9,728 nucleotides of DNA from SFWF01 sp964599835. Its GTDB lineage: Bacteria; Bacillota; Clostridia; Oscillospirales; Acutalibacteraceae. The notes under the pieces were generated by a model. That model was not told the DNA's origin and searched no databases. It saw only the letters and a list, made by a program, of their open reading frames with translations. Each line of letters opens with the position of its first letter. Positions within the stretch are counted from its first letter, which is position 1. Where the stretch lies: contig CAZRHF010000088.1 in NCBI GenBank assembly GCA_964599835.1, forward strand, positions 1 to 9,728, written 5' to 3'. Below, piece by piece: positions 1 to 5,866 of the stretch. Made by a program: the position numbers and the translations under genes.

Positions 1-77
1 AGCCCATAAAGCGGTCGCTTATGAGCGACAAAGAGCCAAAAGACGCCTTAAAACCACGCTTTTAGGCTGGTTCGGGT
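1..77. other. Intergenic DNA at left edge, weak hairpin
   Basis: No gene is visible here; this is the region 3' of yerC. A perfect 6-bp inverted repeat (GTCGCT, loop TATG, AGCGAC) lies at 14-29. It is not followed by a T-run on either strand, so it is not a convincing intrinsic terminator. Confidence 0.4.
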
Positions 78-371
78 TTAAATGCTTTGGCTACAGTATT
101 TTGTAAGGATCTTCTTATAGCCCTCGCCATGCTTCACACAGCGGCTGACCCTGCTTAGGGTTGCCGAGCTGATGCTGGTGACCTCGTTTACCTGAATGTA
201 GGTCTTATCCTTCATAAAGAGCTTTGCGGCGGCAATTCTGCCTGCCATCTGTTCAAGCTCCTTGTAGGTGCAAAGGTCGTCGAGGAAGAGTCTGAAATCC
301 TCGGGATCATCGATCTTTGCGAAAAGCTCGTACATTTCACTCAGCATTTCGGGGTTGATCTTCTGGGGCAT
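78..371 (-). CDS. yerC: YerC/YecD family TrpR-like DNA-binding protein
   Basis: A 97-residue protein of the TrpR superfamily, YerC/YecD type: a small all-helical DNA-binding protein common in Firmicutes whose ligand is not generally known. Residues 37-80 carry the TrpR-type helix-turn-helix: YKELEQMAGRIAAAKL, then a Thr/Ser-rich recognition part (SISSATLSRVSRCVKHG), ending in the family's GYKK motif. I chose the ATG at 371 (MPQKIN), not the one at 380: an AGGA Shine-Dalgarno at 380-383 lies 8 nt before 371, while the upstream ATG sits directly against it. The gene has its own promoter (407-435) with a 21-nt palindrome over the -10 box, which may be an operator. Family assignment is firm; calling it a tryptophan repressor would be over-reading. 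Confidence 0.9.
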   Translation of the reverse strand: MPQKINPEMLSEMYELFAKIDDPEDFRLFLDDLCTYKELEQMAGRIAAAKLFMKDKTYIQVNEVTSISSATLSRVSRCVKHGEGYKKILTKYCSQSI

Positions 372-379
372 ATATATCA

Positions 380-383
380 TCCT
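380..383 (-). promoter_or_regulatory. Ribosome binding site deciding the yerC start
   Basis: Minus-strand AGGA, 8 nt from the ATG at 371 and 0 nt from the alternative ATG at 380. It therefore supports the shorter reading. Confidence 0.6.
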
Positions 384-398
384 TTTATATGTTATCTT

Positions 399-419
399 AT
401 TAAAGTATTATACTTTAAT
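399..419. promoter_or_regulatory. 21-nt palindrome over the yerC -10 box (candidate operator)
   Basis: A perfect inverted repeat with 10-bp arms and a single central base at 409 (core TAAAGTAT / ATACTTTA). It covers the whole -10 hexamer and the likely transcription start of yerC. A protein bound here would block RNA polymerase, so autoregulation by YerC is a reasonable guess. The operator role is inferred. Confidence 0.5.
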
Positions 420-435
420 TTGTCAGCGTTGTAAA
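407..435 (-). promoter_or_regulatory. Sigma-A type promoter of yerC
   Basis: Minus strand: TTTACA (-35, 430-435), a 17-bp spacer, then a perfect TATAAT (-10, 407-412). It lies 36 nt upstream of the chosen yerC start, with the expected transcription start near 400. Confidence 0.8.
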
Positions 436-440
436 GCATT

Positions 441-468
441 TGTTTTATCCGCTTTTGCGGATAAAACA
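441..468. repeat. 12-bp perfect hairpin between pgeF and yerC
   Basis: The stem 441-452 pairs with 457-468 around a TTTT loop (plus-strand view), with its GC pairs next to the loop. On the minus strand it is followed by AATGC rather than a T-run, so it does not fit an intrinsic terminator well. It abuts the AGGG heptad tract and shares the final CAGGGGC junction with the hairpin arrays near 4710 and 5723-5766. Confidence 0.6.
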
Positions 469-502
469 GGGGCGAGGGCCCAGGGCCAAGGGACAAGGGT
501 CG
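468..502. repeat. Five AGGGNNN heptads, G-quadruplex-type motif
   Basis: Five consecutive 7-nt units each begin AGGG. G-runs on the plus strand are at 469-472, 476-478, 483-485, 490-492 and 497-499, with loops of 3, 4, 4 and 4 nt. This satisfies the usual G3+N1-7 intramolecular quadruplex pattern with one spare G-run. The tract lies 36 nt past the pgeF stop and about 32 nt upstream of the yerC -35 box. The G-rich strand is the template strand for minus-strand transcription. Confidence 0.75.
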
Positions 503-537
503 GAGCCTGCGGCGCATATATACGGCGAAGCCGACGA

Positions 538-1365
538 TCAGTCTAAAGCTATCATCATCGCCAGCGTGCCGCGCTTGCCTTTGGTTGCACGGTGGGAATG
601 AAAGACGTCGGCATTACAGCAGGTACAAAGGTCGGCGACGTCGATGTTTTCGGGCTTTATTCCTGCGTGGATCAGAATTTCGCGGTTGACCTCTCTGAGG
701 TCGAGCATATATTTTCCGTCTCCCTTTACGGTGTAGCAGGCAGGTGTGTCGAGATAAGACAGCTTGTTTATCTCGTTTATAACCGGATCATCCACCTCGT
801 AACAGCACTGTCCGATGTTTGGGCCGATTCCGCAAAGAATGTTTTCGGGGTCACAGCCGAAACGGCTCTGCATAAGCCCGACTGTTTTGGCGGCTATTTC
901 CTGAACGGTGCCCCGCCAGCCTCCGTGGGAGGTTGCGACGACCTTCTTTACGGGGTCGTAAAAGGCGAGGGGAGTACAGTCGGCATACTGGGTGACAAGG
1001 ACGACGCCCCGTTCATTCGTAACAAGCCCGTCAATATCGGAATAGTCCCGCTCCCTGTAGAGGCCCTTTCCGATATCCTCTTTGGTTACTATCCTGAGGT
1101 TTGCGGTGTGGGTCTGCTGAGAAAGGACGCAGTTTTCGGCCTTTGCTCCGAAGGCGTCGCAGAATATTTCGTAGTTTTTAAGCACGTCGTCCTTATTGTC
1201 CCCGAGGGAAAATCCGAAGCTCATAGAGGCACAGTCACCCTTGCTCACGCCGCCTAAACGGGTGGAAAAGGCGTGTCTGACGCCCCCGACGTTTTCAATT
1301 TTAGGAAAGGTAAGGTATAATACCTCGCCTTTTTTATGAAGGTTTAAGGTTTTGGAGTTTATCAT
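538..1365 (-). CDS. pgeF: PgeF/YfiH (LACC1) family multicopper-like purine nucleoside enzyme
   Basis: A 275-residue cytosolic enzyme of the YfiH/LACC1/PgeF family. Members were once called polyphenol oxidase or laccase. They have since been linked to purine nucleoside phosphorolysis and deamination, and in Escherichia coli to peptidoglycan editing. The family metal-site residues are present: His86 in QQTHT, Cys130 in YADCTPL and His147 in SHGGWRG. So are the C-terminal CTCC (247-250) and FHSHR (255-259) motifs. Length is normal for the family. The ATG at 1365 is preceded by a modest GGTGA site with close spacing (1370-1374). No convincing promoter is visible: upstream is a 77-bp heptad repeat and then the terminator of the next operon. 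Substrate cannot be told from sequence. Confidence 0.93.
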   Translation of the reverse strand: MINSKTLNLHKKGEVLYLTFPKIENVGGVRHAFSTRLGGVSKGDCASMSFGFSLGDNKDDVLKNYEIFCDAFGAKAENCVLSQQTHTANLRIVTKEDIGKGLYRERDYSDIDGLVTNERGVVLVTQYADCTPLAFYDPVKKVVATSHGGWRGTVQEIAAKTVGLMQSRFGCDPENILCGIGPNIGQCCYEVDDPVINEINKLSYLDTPACYTVKGDGKYMLDLREVNREILIHAGIKPENIDVADLCTCCNADVFHSHRATKGKRGTLAMMIALD

Positions 1366-1382
1366 ATTATCACCGTTTTTAT

Positions 1383-1459
1383 CAGGTTGCAGGTTACAGG
1401 TTACAGGTCGCAGGTTACAAGTCGCAGGTTACAAGTCGCAGGTTACAAGTCGCAGGTCG
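1383..1459. repeat. Eleven tandem heptamers (CARGTYR), 77 bp
   Basis: Eleven gap-free 7-nt units with plus-strand consensus CARGTYR, in the order CAGGTTG, CAGGTTA, CAGGTTA, CAGGTCG, then three CAGGTTA-CAAGTCG pairs, then CAGGTCG. The middle part therefore has a 14-nt higher-order period. It occupies nearly all the DNA between the pgeF start and the cpsD terminator. The strict 7-nt period suggests slippage-prone growth. Confidence 0.9.
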
Positions 1460-1476
1460 CTACGGAAGAAGAAAAC

Positions 1477-1500
1477 AAACGGAGGCAGATGCCTCCGTTT
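1477..1500 (-). terminator. Intrinsic terminator after cpsD-like gene
   Basis: A perfect 10-bp stem AAACGGAGGC / GCCTCCGTTT (1477-1486 with 1491-1500) and a 4-nt loop. It lies 4 nt beyond the stop of the kinase gene. On the minus strand the stem ends in TTT and continues GTTTTC. The plus strand also reads T-rich after the stem (GTTTTTCG), so it may work in both directions. Confidence 0.8.
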
Positions 1501-1504
1501 TTCG

Positions 1505-2176
1505 TTAGTATACGCTTTTATAGTGGGAATATGTCTCTTCGGAGGAGGAGCCGTTAAGAATTGCGCCCAGAGCTCTTACTCCCGTAAGCTTTACGCTGTC
1601 GAGGATCTTTTCCAGATCGGAATGAAGGGTGGTCTTTTCCTTAACGACGATAAGCAGACCGTCGGTTTTGGGTGCAATGACCAGCGCATCCGAAACGATT
1701 CCCATAGGAGGAGTATCGATAACGATATAGTCGTAAACCAGCTTAAGACTGTCGAGCAGCTTATCCAGAGCGGGGGAGGCAAGAAGCTCCGAAGGGTTGG
1801 GGGGCGTAATGCCTGCGGGAAGTACATCAAAGCAGGTGTTTACGCTGATTATCGACTCTGAAACGGGGGAAAAGCCGGCAAGAATGCCCGAAACGCCGTC
1901 GGTGTCTTCAAGACGGAGCTTTTTGGCGATGGTGGGGCGGCGTAGGTCGCAGTCGATAAGAAGAACTCTTTTGCCGAGCTGAGAAAAGGCAATGGCGAGG
2001 TTAACAGCGTTGGTGGTCTTTCCGTCGCCCGATTTTGGGGAGGAAACGGTTACGACCTTACAGCCTGTGTTCTGCGAAAGTAAGAAGAGGAGGTTGGTGC
2101 GGATGGTCTTATACGACTCTGCTACCGCAAACTGAATCTCGGCCGCATCTAAGGGCTGTTTATTTTGAGCGTCCAC
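1505..2176 (-). CDS. cpsD: CpsD/EpsB-type bacterial tyrosine kinase (BY-kinase)
   Basis: A 223-residue cytoplasmic BY-kinase, the partner of a membrane co-polymerase in capsule or exopolysaccharide control. Visible motifs: the oligomerisation motif ESYKTIRTN (20-28), Walker A SSPKSGDGKTT (45-55), Walker A' VLLIDCDLRRP (71-81), and Walker B IVIDTPP (151-157). The C-terminal tyrosine cluster has Tyr216, Tyr219 and Tyr223, as expected for autophosphorylation. I chose a GTG start at 2176: a GGGAGGT site (2184-2190) stands 7 nt before it. The longer reading to 2269 would run through the upstream gene and add residues foreign to the family. The gene overlaps the end of the upstream cpsC-like gene by 17 nt, so the two are probably translationally coupled. 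No cognate phosphatase or glycosyltransferase is in the window. Confidence 0.92.
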   Translation of the reverse strand: MDAQNKQPLDAAEIQFAVAESYKTIRTNLLFLLSQNTGCKVVTVSSPKSGDGKTTNAVNLAIAFSQLGKRVLLIDCDLRRPTIAKKLRLEDTDGVSGILAGFSPVSESIISVNTCFDVLPAGITPPNPSELLASPALDKLLDSLKLVYDYIVIDTPPMGIVSDALVIAPKTDGLLIVVKEKTTLHSDLEKILDSVKLTGVRALGAILNGSSSEETYSHYKSVY

Positions 2177-2879
2177 GGCGTTTACCTCCCTGACTGTTAG
2201 TATCGAAAAGGGGAACGGTGCCGAGGAGCGGCAGATCGTATCTCGCCTTAAAATCTTTTTCGCCTTCAACCGTATTCTTGGTGAATTCGAGAACTATATA
2301 GATTCCTGCGCAGAGGATCGCACCTACCAGAAATCCTATTACCGTATTGAAGGCGGTACGGGGGGAGGTCTTGGCGATCTTATCTGCGGTAGCCATTATC
2401 TTAACGTCGGCCGAGGGCAGATTGCCCGAAATATAGGTTGGAACGATCTGCAAGAAGGTGTTGGCCACCATTTTGGTCTCGGTGATGTCGCTTCCGTAGG
2501 TGTAAATATCCACCACAAGGGAATTTTCGTTACGGGAAACTACCGAGAAGCGGGATTTTAAAGAATAATAGGAATATTTGTCGTCGAGAGCGGCGGCCAG
2601 CTTTTTGTGGATGTTGTCGCTTTCCAGCATATCCTTACAGGTAGGGATAAGGGAAAGGGAGGCCGACATAATGCTGGTGGAGATGGTGCCGTTCTCGTGG
2701 TAGGTATCGGAAAGACCGCCGTTGTTTATAAGGATAGAGGTGGAGGTGCGGTATACCGGCTTTGCCCAAAAGGAGTTATATGCAAAGACCGCGCCGCCCA
2801 GCAGAATTCCCGAAAGGAGAATCGGAAAAATATGTGAAAGTAAAAGCTTGAAAAGTTTTGTGATATCGATCTCTTTCAA
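2160..2879 (-). CDS. cpsC: Wzz/CpsC-type polysaccharide co-polymerase (BY-kinase modulator)
   Basis: A 239-residue membrane protein of the Wzz/YveK family, which sets polysaccharide chain length and activates its BY-kinase partner. Architecture is typical: TM1 at about 12-34 (rich in Leu/Ile/Gly), an extracytoplasmic coil/beta region, a Pro-containing approach to the membrane (KTSPRTAFN), TM2 at about 179-198, and a basic cytosolic tail. The tail carries the family's YDLPLLGTVP segment and ends KRRGRSK. I chose a TTG start at 2879: a CGGAGG site (2887-2892) lies 7 nt upstream. The apparent ATG at 2909 would make that site part of the protein (residues HGG). Its own promoter is at 2912-2940, and cpsD follows with a 17-nt overlap. 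Confidence 0.88.
   Translation of the reverse strand: MKEIDITKLFKLLLSHIFPILLSGILLGGAVFAYNSFWAKPVYRTSTSILINNGGLSDTYHENGTISTSIMSASLSLIPTCKDMLESDNIHKKLAAALDDKYSYYSLKSRFSVVSRNENSLVVDIYTYGSDITETKMVANTFLQIVPTYISGNLPSADVKIMATADKIAKTSPRTAFNTVIGFLVGAILCAGIYIVLEFTKNTVEGEKDFKARYDLPLLGTVPLFDTNSQGGKRRGRSK
2184..2190 (-). promoter_or_regulatory. Ribosome binding site fixing a GTG start for the kinase
   Basis: Minus-strand GGGAGGT, 7 nt before GTG at 2176, inside the 3' end of the upstream coding region. No other in-frame start nearby has a comparable site. Confidence 0.75.
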
Positions 2880-2886
2880 AACGGAA

Positions 2887-2892
2887 CCTCCG
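2887..2892 (-). promoter_or_regulatory. Ribosome binding site supporting a TTG start of cpsC
   Basis: Minus-strand CGGAGG, 7 nt before TTG at 2879. The site lies inside the longer reading that begins at 2909, so the longer start is unlikely. Confidence 0.7.
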
Positions 2893-2911
2893 TGAATAAA
2901 ATTGCACACCT

Positions 2912-2940
2912 ATTATATTACAAAACGGCCTATTTTACAA
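2912..2940 (-). promoter_or_regulatory. Promoter of the cpsC-cpsD unit
   Basis: Minus strand: TTGTAA (-35, 2935-2940), a 17-bp spacer, TATAAT (-10, 2912-2917). The -35 box starts 7 nt after the rqcH stop, and the transcript would begin about 26 nt before the TTG start. There is no terminator between rqcH and this promoter, so read-through from rqcH is possible. Confidence 0.8.
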
Positions 2941-2947
2941 GGGAAAT

Positions 2948-4648
2948 TTATACCGATTTGAAAGGTTTAACGTAAAGGGTGCGGTTGGTGGTATATATTA
3001 CCATTCCCGGCTTTGCTCCGCCGGGCTTTTTAACGTATTTTACCTCGGTGAAATCTACGGGAACGTTGTCCGAATTTCCTGCCTTTGAATGTCCCGCCGC
3101 AAGGGATGCGGCAAAGAGCAGGTCGGCGTCCCCGGGCTCCTTTCCCCCGGTAAAAAGAATTACGTGGGAGCCGGGGATGTTCTTGGTGTGAAACCAAAGG
3201 TCGGATTTGCCTGCGGTCTTAAGGGTCAGAAGGTCGTTTTCGCGGTTATTCTTGCCGACCATGACCTTAAAGCCCGAGGGGGAGGTAAATTCGAGAGGCT
3301 TCGGGGCGGCGGGACGTTGCTTTTTGCCCTGAGTCTTAAAGAGATAGCCTGCCTCGGTAAGCTCTTCTCTTATTTCGCTGAGCTCGGCGGCGGACTTTGC
3401 GCGGGAAAGTGCGTCCAGCACCGACTCGATGTATTCAATATCCTTTTTATCCTGCTCGATAAGGATAGAAAGTCTCTGCTCGGCGGTGTAGGATTTTTTA
3501 TATTCCTTAAAGTATTTAGCGGCGTTGGCGGCGGGAGAAAGGGCGGGGTCTAAGGGAATATCTATATATTCCATATTCTCATCGTAGTAGTTCTGGACCC
3601 TGGCCACCCTGTCGCCGTTTTTAATGAGGTAAAGATTAGCCTTTATAAGCTCGCCGTAAATTCGCATCTCCTCGCGGTTTTTACATTTTTCAAGGTCGTC
3701 AAGGCGGTAGGATAGCTTTCTTTCGGTGCGGGCAAGAAGGTTGTTTAAAAGCTTCAGAATATCCTGAGCCATGCCCTTTATTCTGGCGGAGGTGTCCTTT
3801 TCGGAATAAAATCCGTCAAGCAGAGCCGAAAAGCTTTCGGCAGGAGCCGACATTCCGCCGTACTGGGTTATGGGCATATAGGAAAAGTCGCGGTGGCTGC
3901 CGTCGGCCACCTTTATTATATAAGGGGTCGGAGAAAATAGGCTCTCTTTATAGTCGGAGATGACCTCAAAAAGGCGTTTTTTATCCGACTCGTCGTAACG
4001 GTCGTTTTCCGAGACCCTGAAGGCAAGCTCTCTGGCAACAAGGGGAGATACTCCCTCAATTACCGAAAGTATGGCGGAAGAAAGGGACGCACCCTTCTTT
4101 GCTATCGCCTCCGAAAGGACCGACGTTTCGGTTATAATCGGGTCAAGCTTTTCCCTTGCCTCGGGGAGGGTATATCCGGCTCCCGGCTGGATAAGTCGGG
4201 TCGACCGCTCGATATCGCTTCGGTGAAGGGCGTCGAGAATACGTCCCGATTCTTCGCAGAGAATGATATTGGCCTTTCCGGTAATAAGCTCCACCGCTAA
4301 AAAAGGATATACCGTATCGCCCATTTCATTATATGACATAAAGCGGATAATAACCGTGCGATCGAGACCTGCCTGCTCAATGGCGGTTATCTTTGCCGCC
4401 GAAAGATGCTTTCTGAGGAGCCTGCAAAATGCAGGCGGCTCGGCGGGATTATCCATAGAAGCACTCGTCAGATGAAGTCTCGCACTGCCCGAGCGTGTGG
4501 TTATAAGAAGCCTGCCCGAAAAGCCCGCAGAGCGCAAAAGTATCACCAGCTCATCCCTTGTGGGCTGGTGTATCTTATCGGCGCGACAGCCGACTATGCT
4601 CTGAAGTTCATTTGTCAGGTGGTGTAAAAATATTCCGTCGAGCGGCAT
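2948..4648 (-). CDS. rqcH: RqcH (Rqc2/NFACT family) ribosome quality control factor
   Basis: A 566-residue NFACT protein, about the length of Bacillus subtilis RqcH; older annotations call such proteins fibronectin-binding (FbpA). RqcH binds obstructed 50S subunits carrying peptidyl-tRNA and recruits tRNA-Ala to add C-terminal alanine tails as a degradation signal. NFACT-N comes first (MPLDGIFLHHL start) and keeps the Asp96-Arg97 pair, matching the DR motif known to be needed for tailing. A helical/coiled-coil middle follows (about 280-430, charged). The C-terminal NFACT-R domain (about 455-566) contains DLWFHTKNIPGSHVIL and ends in the TLYVKP region. The ATG at 4648 is preceded by GGAG with 7-nt spacing. 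No clear -10/-35 pair was found upstream. It is probably active. Confidence 0.96.
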   Translation of the reverse strand: MPLDGIFLHHLTNELQSIVGCRADKIHQPTRDELVILLRSAGFSGRLLITTRSGSARLHLTSASMDNPAEPPAFCRLLRKHLSAAKITAIEQAGLDRTVIIRFMSYNEMGDTVYPFLAVELITGKANIILCEESGRILDALHRSDIERSTRLIQPGAGYTLPEAREKLDPIITETSVLSEAIAKKGASLSSAILSVIEGVSPLVARELAFRVSENDRYDESDKKRLFEVISDYKESLFSPTPYIIKVADGSHRDFSYMPITQYGGMSAPAESFSALLDGFYSEKDTSARIKGMAQDILKLLNNLLARTERKLSYRLDDLEKCKNREEMRIYGELIKANLYLIKNGDRVARVQNYYDENMEYIDIPLDPALSPAANAAKYFKEYKKSYTAEQRLSILIEQDKKDIEYIESVLDALSRAKSAAELSEIREELTEAGYLFKTQGKKQRPAAPKPLEFTSPSGFKVMVGKNNRENDLLTLKTAGKSDLWFHTKNIPGSHVILFTGGKEPGDADLLFAASLAAGHSKAGNSDNVPVDFTEVKYVKKPGGAKPGMVIYTTNRTLYVKPFKSV

Positions 4649-4675
4649 ATTAAGTCTCCGTTGTTTATCAAATTT

Positions 4676-4701
4676 GCCTTAGAATTTATTTAAGCTAAGG
4701 C
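4676..4701. repeat. 7-bp inverted repeat in the rqcH upstream region
   Basis: GCCTTAG (4676-4682) and CTAAGGC (4695-4701) are separated by a 12-nt AT-rich loop, 28 nt upstream of the rqcH start. It could be a small hairpin in the leader or a protein site. No function is assigned. Confidence 0.4.
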
Positions 4702-4709
4702 TTGCGAAT

Positions 4710-4800
4710 CAGGGGCGGCGGTGTCGCAGAAGAACTATGCCGCAAGGCATCCCTGTTTGCGGCAGCAAACCCCTACGAAGCCCCTTATCCCTAAAGATGG
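4710..4800. repeat. Structured intergenic repeat, copy A
   Basis: This stretch, just 3' of trmK, matches 5761-5850 at 80 of 90 positions. Predicted folds: ATGCC-GCAA-GGCAT (4737-4750; GNRA-type loop), GTTTGC-GGCA-GCAAAC (4755-4770), and an outer stem AGGGGC (4711-4716) with GCCCCT (4780-4785). The differences in copy B lie mostly in loops or turn a G-C pair into a G-T wobble, so the fold is conserved. It begins with a CAGGGGC box. Confidence 0.85.
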
Positions 4801-4802
4801 GT

Positions 4803-5474
4803 CTATCGTTTTCCTGAAATCTCAAGCAGCTTCGCTAAGATACCGTCATACCCGTCGGCACCGAGACCTGCTTCCTTTCGGTCGGCGATAAGCTCGGTTA
4901 TTATGCGTATCTGCTTTTCGATATATTTAACGGCGGCTTCGCTGTCTGGGGTGAGCCTTCCGACCCGTGAGAAAGCCTCGTCGGGGGTGAAGATCTCTCC
5001 CGAAAAGCGCACCAGCATAACGGTATAGACCTTTTTGTTTTCTTCGCAGGCCGTTTCGCTTTCTATGGAAAAGCCCTTTTCGCATAAATATCTCCGAAGA
5101 GCGTCTGCCGAGGTCATAGGCTGAAGAATAAGGGTGTATTTCTCGTTTCTTATCCAGTTACAGTCCTCCAGAATTGAGGAGATTACCTCCCCGCCCATTC
5201 CTGCTATAGTGATACAGTCGACCTCCTCGGGGCCTACGGGAGAAAGTCCAGACCCTAAGCGGGTCTCGATGGAGGAAATGCCCGCCTTGCCGATGTTTTC
5301 CCTCGCCGAGGAAAGGGGCTTTTCTTTAATGTCGCAGGCAAGGCAGAAGGGGGAGATGCCCTGCTGAATAAGATAAATGGGAAGGTGACCGTGATCGGTA
5401 CCTATGTCGGCGACCCTCGCACCGCGGGGCACGAGGGTCGATACTGTGTAGAGCCTGTTTTTAAGCTGCTTCAT
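4803..5474 (-). CDS. trmK: tRNA (adenine22-N1)-methyltransferase TrmK
   Basis: A 223-residue SAM-dependent methyltransferase making m1A at position 22 of bacterial tRNAs. The SAM-binding motif I is VADIGTDHGHLP (21-32), followed by an acidic residue in ACDIKEKPL (46-54). The TrmK signature IAGMGGE (90-96) stands where the catalytic motif is expected. The C-terminal third is charged and helical (from about 170), consistent with the coiled-coil tail of the family. Its ATG overlaps the upstream DUF1858 stop by one base (TAATG), indicating translational coupling. In many Firmicutes the partner gene is a Nif3-like protein; here a DUF1858 gene takes that place. Repeat copy A starts directly after the stop. 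Confidence 0.95.
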   Translation of the reverse strand: MKQLKNRLYTVSTLVPRGARVADIGTDHGHLPIYLIQQGISPFCLACDIKEKPLSSARENIGKAGISSIETRLGSGLSPVGPEEVDCITIAGMGGEVISSILEDCNWIRNEKYTLILQPMTSADALRRYLCEKGFSIESETACEENKKVYTVMLVRFSGEIFTPDEAFSRVGRLTPDSEAAVKYIEKQIRIITELIADRKEAGLGADGYDGILAKLLEISGKR

Positions 5475-5674
5475 TATTTGTTTTTGAAATAATTGTTGAG
5501 CTTTTCAAGCAGAGCGTCAACGTCGGTTCCGTGAACCTCGCAGGCCTGCTCGATGGATTCGCCTCTGGAAGCGGGGCAACCGAGGCAGTGCATACCGATA
5601 GCGAAGAAATATTCAGCGCATCCAACGTCCATATCAAGAACGTCGCCGATAAGCATATCTTTTGTAATAGTCAT
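5474..5674 (-). CDS. DUF1858 / TIGR03980-like redox-disulfide protein
   Basis: A 66-residue stand-alone DUF1858 domain, similar to the hybrid-cluster-protein-associated redox-disulfide domain and the N-terminal part of ScdA/Ric-type proteins. The CXXC pair is Cys30/Cys33 in GMHCLGCPAS; Cys19 and Cys45 are extra cysteines. It has no signal peptide or membrane segment, so it is probably cytosolic. The start ATG at 5674 has a strong AAAGGAGAT site. The stop overlaps the trmK start by one base, so it is first in a two-gene unit. A redox, metal or Fe-S related role is known only by association for this family; a link to tRNA methylation would be inference. Confidence 0.85.
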   Translation of the reverse strand: MTITKDMLIGDVLDMDVGCAEYFFAIGMHCLGCPASRGESIEQACEVHGTDVDALLEKLNNYFKNK

Positions 5675-5705
5675 AATTTATATCTCCTTTGTATTTATTA
5701 TTGGT

Positions 5706-5850
5706 CAGGGTCGGCATAGCCGCAGGGGCTCTGACGAGCAGGGGCAAAACTGCGTTTTGCAGGGGCGACGGTGTCACAGAAAAACTATGCCGTAAGGCAT
5801 CCCTGTTTGCGGTAGCAAACCCCTACGAAGTCCCTCGTCCCTAACGATAG
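5706..5850. repeat. Hairpin array with AGGG boxes, copy B (long form)
   Basis: An extended version of copy A between yhaM and the DUF1858 gene. On the plus strand, CAGGGTC or CAGGGGC boxes at 5706, 5723, 5739 and 5760 alternate with small hairpins: CGGC-ATA-GCCG (5712-5722), GCTC-TGAC-GAGC (5728-5739), GCAAAAC-TGC-GTTTTGC (5744-5760). The part shared with copy A follows: ATGCC-GTAA-GGCAT (5787-5800) and GTTTGC-GGTA-GCAAAC (5805-5820). The outer stem pairs AGGGGC (5761-5766) with GTCCCT (5830-5835). No clear promoter or coding region lies in this 192-bp gap. Confidence 0.85.
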
Positions 5851-5866
5851 AACTAAACGGTTAAGA

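Noticed and set aside
14..29. Terminator hairpin at the left edge
   Set aside because: Only a 6-bp stem, with no T-run on either strand.
441..468. Rho-independent terminator of pgeF
   Set aside because: The stem is perfect but the minus strand continues AATGC with no T-run, and the GC pairs are at the loop end. I kept it as a hairpin only.
592..1257. A 221-codon open frame on the plus strand, opposite pgeF
   Set aside because: It is antisense to a well-recognised pgeF with all family motifs; it has no recognisable domain, and long antisense frames are expected in this codon usage.
1378..1406. Promoter CTGTAA-17-GATAAA before pgeF
   Set aside because: Transcription would start inside or after the ribosome binding site, leaving almost no leader, and both boxes are poor.
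1383..1459. CRISPR array
   Set aside because: The units are 7 nt and contiguous, with no spacers and no cas genes.
1352..1861. A plus-strand frame running through the heptad repeat into the kinase gene
   Set aside because: Its N-terminal part is translated tandem repeat and the rest is antisense to the BY-kinase.
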